Shown: in pieces, positions 48,761 to 53,450 of the stretch
Layout: every line of letters starts with the position of its first letter
How positions within the stretch are numbered: the first letter of the stretch is position 1
Source of the DNA: an uncultured Oscillospiraceae bacterium
GTDB taxonomy: Bacteria > Bacillota > Clostridia > Oscillospirales > Ruminococcaceae
Length of the DNA stretch: 53,450 nucleotides
NCBI GenBank assembly: GCA_900540595.1
Contig: UQGL01000017.1
Location: 1-53,450 of the forward strand
Reading direction: 5' to 3'
Program-made: the position numbers and the translations under genes
Notes under the pieces: model-generated
Told to the model about the DNA's origin: nothing
Databases searched by the model: none
Seen by the model: the letters and a program-made list of their open reading frames with translations, nothing else

Positions 48761-49741
48761 ATGATGGAACATATTGCGATCAGTGTGATCGTGCCGATTT
48801 ACAATACCAAGCCGTATCTGGAGGAGTGCATTGAGAGCATCCTTGACCAGAAGATCAATGTACCTGTTGAGGTGCTGCTGATTGATGACGGCTCGACCGA
48901 TGGCTGCGCCGACATCTGCGACCGCTACGCCGCCCGCGATGCCCGCGTCCGGGTCATCCATCAGGAGAATCAGGGCCTTTCTGCCGCACGCAATGCCGGC
49001 ATTGACGCCGCCAAGGGCCGCTATTATTCCTTCATCGACTCAGACGATGTGGTTCTGCCCGGCTTTTTACAGACGCTGTACGATGCCTGCGAGCGCCACG
49101 ATGCCTATATGGCGCTCTGCTCGGTCGAGGATGTGCAGGAGAACGGCAAAAGCTGCGACCCGGCTTACTTCACCCGCCCCACGCAGGAGGGCGTATTCTG
49201 CGGCAAGGATCTGCTGAATGAGTTTTACACCCCCTACGGCACGGTCTACACCGTTGCGTGGAATAAGATGTACCGCGCCGAGGTCTGGAAGCTGCTGCAC
49301 TACCCCGAGGGCCGCCTGCATGAGGACGACTTTGTGGCCCACCGCCTGTTCTGGCGCTGCGACAAGGTCGTCTGCATCGACAAGCCGCTCTACCATTACC
49401 GGCTGCGCAACGGCAGCATCTGCCGCACCAATATCCGCCCGGAGGCCTTTGACGCCGTGGACGGACTTGCTGACCGCTACCGCTTCTATGTCGAGAACCA
49501 CGCCGACCGCACCGTTATTGATGCCGCTTACGCGGCCTGCTGGCGGCGGTATCTCTTCCTCTGCGCCAAGGTCCGGCAGAACCCCACCCCCGAGCTGGTC
49601 AAGGCGATCAGCAAGGAGCAGTTCCTGATGCAGGGGCTGATCAGCTACCTGCCGAACTGCCGCAACATGAAGATGACCGAAAAGCTCAGCGCTGCCCGCT
49701 GGGCCATGATGAGCGCGCAGAGCTTGTGCCCAATCAAGTAA
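48761..49741 (+). CDS. Glycosyltransferase family 2 (GT-A), operon gene 7
   Basis: Protein of 326 residues with two adjacent ATG codons, directly after the previous stop; AGGAAGG lies upstream. I-V-P-I-Y-N-T-K-P-Y-L-E-E-C, L-I-D-D-G-S-T-D-G-C, I-D-S-D-D-V-V and A-W-N-K-M-Y-R-A mark the GT2 fold, and L-H-E-D-D-F-V-A-H the acceptor-side motif. A paired palindromic repeat follows before the next gene. Confidence 0.92.
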   Translation: MMEHIAISVIVPIYNTKPYLEECIESILDQKINVPVEVLLIDDGSTDGCADICDRYAARDARVRVIHQENQGLSAARNAGIDAAKGRYYSFIDSDDVVLPGFLQTLYDACERHDAYMALCSVEDVQENGKSCDPAYFTRPTQEGVFCGKDLLNEFYTPYGTVYTVAWNKMYRAEVWKLLHYPEGRLHEDDFVAHRLFWRCDKVVCIDKPLYHYRLRNGSICRTNIRPEAFDAVDGLADRYRFYVENHADRTVIDAAYAACWRRYLFLCAKVRQNPTPELVKAISKEQFLMQGLISYLPNCRNMKMTEKLSAARWAMMSAQSLCPIK

Positions 49742-49757
49742 GTCCATTGCTCTGTAG

Positions 49758-49834
49758 GGGCCGGACATGTCCGGCCCGCAGCCTACCCAAAAGTGACCTC
49801 TGATGTGAAGCCGCGGGCCGGGCATGCCCGGCCC
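49758..49834. repeat. Paired palindromic repeat inside the glycosyltransferase operon
   Basis: Two perfect 20-bp palindromes, 49758-49777 (GGGCCGGACATGTCCGGCCC) and 49815-49834 (GGGCCGGGCATGCCCGGCCC), 57 bp apart, with GTAGGGG on the far left and CCCCTAC on the far right. It matches the arrangement at 13393-13471. Confidence 0.75.
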
Positions 49835-49886
49835 CTACGTGCGCGGCGGTATTTTTGTTCAAAATCCACCTTCTAAGGAGCCGACC

Positions 49887-51110
49887 TTGGCGATACGAAA
49901 GCCCGACAAAGAAAAACGCCCCCGCGTGCTGCTGGTGCCGCCGCCGGACCTGCCGGTCCCTGCCGTGCAGGGCGGCGCGGTCGAGACCCTGCTGACCCAT
50001 CTGATCCGCGAGAATGAAAAGCAGGGCCTGCTGGAGCTGCTCTGCGCCAGTGTCCCCGATGATGCCGCCCGCCGCGCTGCCGAGGGCTGGCAGCATACCA
50101 AAATGCTCTATGTCCCCCGCCCCAGCGGGCACCGCCGGTATTGGCCGATGGTCTTTGTCGAGCGCTGCATGGGCATTGCGGCCCCCTATGACCCGTGGTA
50201 TCAGAAGGTTCAACTTTCGCTTGCGCTGGAGCTGCCCCCGCCTGACCTGATCGTGGCCGAGGGCGGCAACCTGACCCAATGCAGCGCCATCAGCCGGATG
50301 TTCGGCCGCAGGCGGTGCTTAGCGCATCTGCACGGCCAGACCGGCTGCACCCCTGTGATGGACGACATCTACGGCGGCGTGCTGGCGCTGAGCGAGTTTA
50401 TCCGCGAGGATTACCTGAAAACCAGCACCCTTGACCCGCAGCGGGCCTACATTCTGCATAACTGCATCGACACCAGCCGTTTTTGCCCCGGCCCCGCTTC
50501 CAAAGCGCTGCGGGCACAGCTCGGCTTTACTGATGCAGACTTCATCGTACTGTACTGCGGGCGGCTCGACCCTGACAAGGGCATCCATAAACTGATGGAG
50601 GCCATTGCCGCCCTGCCGATCCCGCAGATCAAGCTGCTGATCGTAGGCAGCCCCTTCTTTGCACGCACTCAGCAAAGTCCCTTCCAGCGCCGGTTGGAAC
50701 AGCAGGCCAAAAGCCTTGGCAGCCGCGTACAGTTTACCGGCTACATTCCCAATGAGGATCTGCCCGACTACTACCGGCTGGCGGATCTATGCTGTGTGCC
50801 CACACTGGTGGAGGAGGCGGCCGGGCTTGTCGCGGTCGAGGCAATGGCCTGCGGGCGCCCCGTGCTAGCCACCCGCAGCGGCGGCATGCCCGAGTATCTG
50901 CAGGGCAGTCAGGCCGTGCTTGTGGAGCGCGGTGACACCGTGGCCGATCAGCTTGCCTGGAGCATCCGTATGCTGTATGAGCATCCGGCCCTCTGCGCCG
51001 AGATGGGCGCGGCAGGAGCCCTGCGCGGGAAAGAGTTCTCCACCGAGCATTACTACGCAGAATTTGTGCGCATTGCGCACGATATGATCGAAACCGGAGG
51101 TACCCTGTGA
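49887..51110 (+). CDS. Glycosyltransferase family 4 (GT-B), operon gene 8
   Basis: Protein of 407 residues starting at a TTG 6 nt after AAGGAG; an earlier ATG lies inside the palindromic repeat and is unlikely. It shows P-A-V-Q-G-G-A-V-E-T-L, H-L-H-G-Q-T-G, C-G-R-L-D-P-D-K-G-I-H and E-E-A-A-G-L-V-A-V-E-A-M-A-C-G-R-P, the E-x7-E site. It resembles family 4 transferases of capsule and spore-coat glycans (CotSA-like). The stop overlaps the next gene (GTGA). Confidence 0.9.
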   Translation: MAIRKPDKEKRPRVLLVPPPDLPVPAVQGGAVETLLTHLIRENEKQGLLELLCASVPDDAARRAAEGWQHTKMLYVPRPSGHRRYWPMVFVERCMGIAAPYDPWYQKVQLSLALELPPPDLIVAEGGNLTQCSAISRMFGRRRCLAHLHGQTGCTPVMDDIYGGVLALSEFIREDYLKTSTLDPQRAYILHNCIDTSRFCPGPASKALRAQLGFTDADFIVLYCGRLDPDKGIHKLMEAIAALPIPQIKLLIVGSPFFARTQQSPFQRRLEQQAKSLGSRVQFTGYIPNEDLPDYYRLADLCCVPTLVEEAAGLVAVEAMACGRPVLATRSGGMPEYLQGSQAVLVERGDTVADQLAWSIRMLYEHPALCAEMGAAGALRGKEFSTEHYYAEFVRIAHDMIETGGTL

Positions 51111-52168
51111 GCAAGCCGACCATCACCGTTATCGTGCCGGTCTACAAGGCCATGGCCACGCTTGACCGCTGCGTGAAGAGCATCGTCTCCCAACAGACGG
51201 AGGAGCCGATCGCCTGTATTCTGGTCGATGACGGCAGCCCCGACGACAGCGGGAAAATGTGCGATGCCTGGGCCGCGCGGGACCCCCGCGTGACGGTCAT
51301 CCATCAGGAGGACCGCGGTGTTTCCGGCGCGCGCAACGCCGGTCTGGCCGCAGCCGGGGGCGAGTATATCGTTTTTCTGGACTCCGATGATGCACTGCGT
51401 CCCGGTGCCCTGCAGGCAGCGCTCGATGCCCAGCGGCGCGCGCCGCATTCCCTCGTCTGCTGGCAGTATACGACCGACGAGGCCGACACCGCGCCGGTTA
51501 CCTCCGTAGCCGAGAGCCGCCCGCAGACCGGCCTTGCACGCCTCTGGCTGGACTGCCTGCTGGCTATGCCGTGGAACAAGCTCTATCGCACTGAATATGC
51601 CCAGCAAGTTCCGTTTGACACACAGTATACTCTCGGCGAAGATTTACAATTTGTATTGGATTATATTGCCCTGCTCGGCAGCCGGGAGCCGGCGTTCACC
51701 TACACTGTCCTGACCGCGCCGCTGACCTTTTACGATTGCAGCCGCGGCGGTACCCTCTCAACCCGGTACCATGCCGACTATTGCAAAATTTGGCCGGAGC
51801 ATTTTGCCAAGCTGAATAAGGCCTGCTGCAACGCCCACTGCCCGCAGGAGGATATGCGCCCCCTGCACCGCGCCGAGCTTACCGTCTACGCCGAGGGCGT
51901 GGCGGATATTTTGCGCCGCGACCCGGCCAAGCGCGCCGCTGTACGCCGTGACAAGGCCATTGCCGCGCTGCGCAGCCCTTGGCTGCACGCCCTGCTGGAA
52001 CGCATGCGGATCGAACGGTGCTACAGCGCCTATTATCTGCCCTGCCGCTGGCGCAGCGTGCGCCTGATCTTTACCTTGGCTGAGGCCAAGCGGACCGGCT
52101 CGCCAATGTTCGGCAAGCTGGACTGGGCCGGCTACTACCTGCTGGGCGGCAGGCTGCGCCGGGATTAA
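51107..52168 (+). CDS. Glycosyltransferase family 2 (GT-A), operon gene 9
   Basis: Protein of 353 residues with a GTG start overlapping the previous stop. V-I-V-P-V-Y-K-A-M-A-T-L, L-V-D-D-G-S-P-D-D-S-G, L-D-S-D-D-A and P-W-N-K-L-Y-R-T are the GT2 core; L-G-E-D-L-Q-F follows. Last gene of the operon, with a strong terminator 23 nt downstream. Confidence 0.92.
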   Translation: MSKPTITVIVPVYKAMATLDRCVKSIVSQQTEEPIACILVDDGSPDDSGKMCDAWAARDPRVTVIHQEDRGVSGARNAGLAAAGGEYIVFLDSDDALRPGALQAALDAQRRAPHSLVCWQYTTDEADTAPVTSVAESRPQTGLARLWLDCLLAMPWNKLYRTEYAQQVPFDTQYTLGEDLQFVLDYIALLGSREPAFTYTVLTAPLTFYDCSRGGTLSTRYHADYCKIWPEHFAKLNKACCNAHCPQEDMRPLHRAELTVYAEGVADILRRDPAKRAAVRRDKAIAALRSPWLHALLERMRIERCYSAYYLPCRWRSVRLIFTLAEAKRTGSPMFGKLDWAGYYLLGGRLRRD

Positions 52169-52190
52169 GAAAAAATAAATATGAAGTACC

Positions 52191-52224
52191 GGAGCCGCGA
52201 CATAGACACTGCGGCTCCTTTTTT
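52191..52224 (+). terminator. Terminator of the glycosyltransferase operon
   Basis: A perfect 8-bp stem (GGAGCCGC with GCGGCTCC) and a 12-base loop, followed by six T. Confidence 0.9.
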
Positions 52225-52364
52225 GCTGTCCGCACGCCGCGTTTCGTTTACATCATTTTCCCATGTGATGCACAATAGTCCATGTGCTTTGCTTACCACA
52301 TTACACAAATCCGCCGTTTTCTTGGTGCAGTTTACTCATTTTGTTCATTTTGCAGATTCCCGTA

Positions 52365-52393
52365 TTGACATTGTTAATTTTTTGTCCTACAAT
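52365..52393 (+). promoter_or_regulatory. Promoter of the P-loop protein gene
   Basis: TTGACA, 17 bp, TACAAT, near consensus, about 50 nt before the ATG. The 140 bp between the previous terminator and this promoter are AT-rich and show nothing else I can name. Confidence 0.75.
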
Positions 52394-52443
52394 GACGATG
52401 GTTCACAAAGTACAAGATGTTTACGCATGGGGGAAGGATTTGT

Positions 52444-53043
52444 ATGAACAAAAAGCTCATTCTCGTAACCTCGCCTCCCGCCTGCGGCAAGACCTATGTT
52501 GCCAAGGCGCTGGCAAAGCAGCTGCACAATATCGTCTATCTGGATAAGGACACCCTGATCGCGCTGTCCAAACAGATCTTCAAGGTGGCCGGGCAGCCCT
52601 ATGACCGCAGCAGCGCCTTTTTTGAGAAGAATATCCGCGATTATGAGTACGACTGCATTCTGGCCCTTGCGCTGGAGGCATTGGATTATAACGACCTTGT
52701 GCTGGTCAATGCGCCCTTCACCAAAGAGGTGCGCGACAACGCCTTTATCGCAGATCTCAAGGCCAAGCTGGCTGAAAAGGGCGCGACTCTGGCCGTAATC
52801 TGGGTCGAGACCTCCCCTGATGTCGTGCATCAGCGCATGATCGAACGTAACTCCGACCGCGACACTTGGAAGCTTGCGCACTGGGATGAGTACATCAGCC
52901 GCTGCAATTTCTCTTTGCCGGAAAATCTGGCCGACCCGCAGCACAAGGACAACCTGATATTCTTTAAGAATAACAATGATACAGAATTTGAGGCATCCAT
53001 GCAAGACTGCGTACAAATTCTGCAAAGCAACGCAGAAAAGTGA
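52444..53043 (+). CDS. P-loop ATPase/kinase-like protein (AAA_33 type)
   Basis: Protein of 199 residues with GGAAGGA before the ATG. It starts L-I-L-V-T-S-P-P-A-C-G-K-T-Y, a Walker A loop, then Y-L-D-K-D-T-L as in zeta-toxin and AAA_33 small-molecule kinases, and V-L-V-N-A-P-F as the Walker B-like strand; R-M-I-E-R-N-S-D-R-D-x-W-K is a lid-like segment. It probably phosphorylates a small molecule; the substrate is unknown. Monocistronic with its own promoter and terminator. Confidence 0.75.
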   Translation: MNKKLILVTSPPACGKTYVAKALAKQLHNIVYLDKDTLIALSKQIFKVAGQPYDRSSAFFEKNIRDYEYDCILALALEALDYNDLVLVNAPFTKEVRDNAFIADLKAKLAEKGATLAVIWVETSPDVVHQRMIERNSDRDTWKLAHWDEYISRCNFSLPENLADPQHKDNLIFFKNNNDTEFEASMQDCVQILQSNAEK

Positions 53044-53048
53044 TTCGG

Positions 53049-53084
53049 GCGGCATCCCTCATGCACGGATGCCGCTTTATTTTT
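53049..53084 (+). terminator. Terminator of the P-loop protein gene
   Basis: A perfect 9-bp stem (GCGGCATCC with GGATGCCGC) and a 9-base loop, followed by TTTATTTTT. Confidence 0.9.
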
Positions 53085-53138
53085 GTGCTGGCAGCCCCGC
53101 CATTTGCAAAAAATTCTGCACAAAACCCAAAGAAACAT

Positions 53139-53167
53139 TTGCATTTTGCTTTGAAATTTGCTATACT
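53139..53167 (+). promoter_or_regulatory. Promoter of the structured RNA / tRNA region
   Basis: TTGCAT, 17 bp, TATACT, with GC before the -10 box. No coding sequence follows, only structured DNA and tRNA-Arg. Confidence 0.75.
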
Positions 53168-53173
53168 ATAAAA

Positions 53174-53386
53174 GCTGTAGCAAACAGTCTGCGTTGACAT
53201 AGCGCAGCTGATAGGAGCGTTCGACTCCGACAACTGCGATACGGCAGGTTTCAAGCTTGTTTTTGCTCGATACAGCGTTATTTACGCTCACAAAAACGCG
53301 ATGGTCAACGGTAGTCAGACCACGAATTGACCACTATTGGAAATTGACTACTTTACAAGATTGAAATACGCTATAACGGCGTTTTT
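53174..53386 (+). ncRNA. Candidate structured RNA with a tRNA-Arg-like segment
   Basis: No protein gene is seen here. CGTTGAC (53192-53198) pairs perfectly with GTCAACG (53304-53310), closing a 119-nt domain. Inside, 53200-53231 closely follows the D-arm to anticodon-loop part of the tRNA-Arg gene that starts at 53396, and GTTTTTG (53259-53265) pairs with CAAAAAC (53291-53297) around an inner AGCGT/ACGCT hairpin. A second domain is closed by GTAGTCA (53311-53317) with TGACTAC (53345-53351). A small hairpin plus TTTTT (53368-53386) could end the transcript. It may be a new small RNA or a heavily rearranged tRNA pseudogene. Confidence 0.45.
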
Positions 53387-53395
53387 CATACATAA

Positions 53396-53450
53396 GCGAT
53401 CGTAGCTCAGCTGGATAGAGCGTTCGGCTCCGACCCGGAAGGCCAGAGGT
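53396..53450 (+). tRNA. tRNA-Arg(CCG), 3' end outside the window
   Basis: The first 55 nt fold as a tRNA: acceptor strand GCGATCG, TA, D-arm GCTC-AGCTGGATA-GAGC, anticodon stem TTCGG/CCGGA with loop CTCCGAC (anticodon CCG at 53430-53432, reading CGG Arg), variable loop AGGCC and the first T-stem strand AGAGG. The rest lies beyond the window. Confidence 0.85.

Noticed and set aside
53192..53262. A functional second tRNA-Arg
   Set aside because: The D-arm and anticodon-loop sequences match, but the anticodon stem does not pair, and a T-arm next to the closing stem is missing.

Overview
The window looks like a chromosomal segment of a GC-rich anaerobic gut Firmicute of the Faecalibacterium/Subdoligranulum/Gemmiger kind. 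This is inferred from an anaerobic class III ribonucleotide reductase, RNase Y, a FeoA-FeoB fusion with its Cys-rich partner, a lactose operon, a GC-rich coding style, and vegetative promoters of the form TTGCA(C/T/A)-17 bp-TAT(A)nT. No rRNA, CRISPR array or phage structural genes are visible.

Layout. 1-0.6 kb: decayed gene ends (start of a MATE transporter running off the left edge, a truncated nitroreductase, a 36-codon remnant). 0.6-6.2 kb: lactose utilisation module (divergent AraC-type regulator, GH2 beta-galactosidase, GPH/MFS sugar symporter). 6.4-10 kb: TraX-like membrane protein, Zn alcohol dehydrogenase, a 172-bp MITE-like hairpin element, MATE transporter. 10-13.3 kb: nrdG and nrdD, arranged divergently around a 430-bp control region. 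13.3-16.8 kb: palindromic repeat cluster, RNase Y with a long structured leader, TcdA, an HD-domain protein, and the stump of a kinase gene.

16.84-29.64 kb: an AT-richer integrated element between two copies of a short rlmD 3'-end-like sequence, beside an intact rlmD. Its right part is a decaying mobilisable element: serine recombinase, MobV relaxase and TcmP genes with nonsense or frameshift lesions, plus RhuM. Its left part is a compact operon with its own promoter: HTH protein, 315-aa unknown, SRA-Tudor protein, Nudix fusion, PD-(D/E)XK-like protein split by a frameshift, and a PLD nuclease. This operon is the best candidate here for an undescribed modified-DNA-directed defence system. A 421-aa orphan and small membrane proteins lie between the two parts.

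29.6-39.4 kb: rlmD, iron-sulfur flavoprotein, PAP2 phosphatase plus lipoprotein, polysaccharide-polymerase-like membrane protein, DUF4830 protein, glycerophosphodiesterase, a two-component system, a membrane protein with an EF-hand-like loop, and a GNAT gene broken by an amber codon. 39.4-42 kb: ferrous iron uptake. 42.1-52.2 kb: nine tightly packed glycosyltransferase genes (four GT-B, five GT2), probably one envelope glycan assembly operon, interrupted once by a paired palindrome. 52.4-53.4 kb: a P-loop kinase-like protein, a candidate structured RNA with a tRNA-Arg-like segment, and a tRNA-Arg(CCG) gene cut by the right edge.
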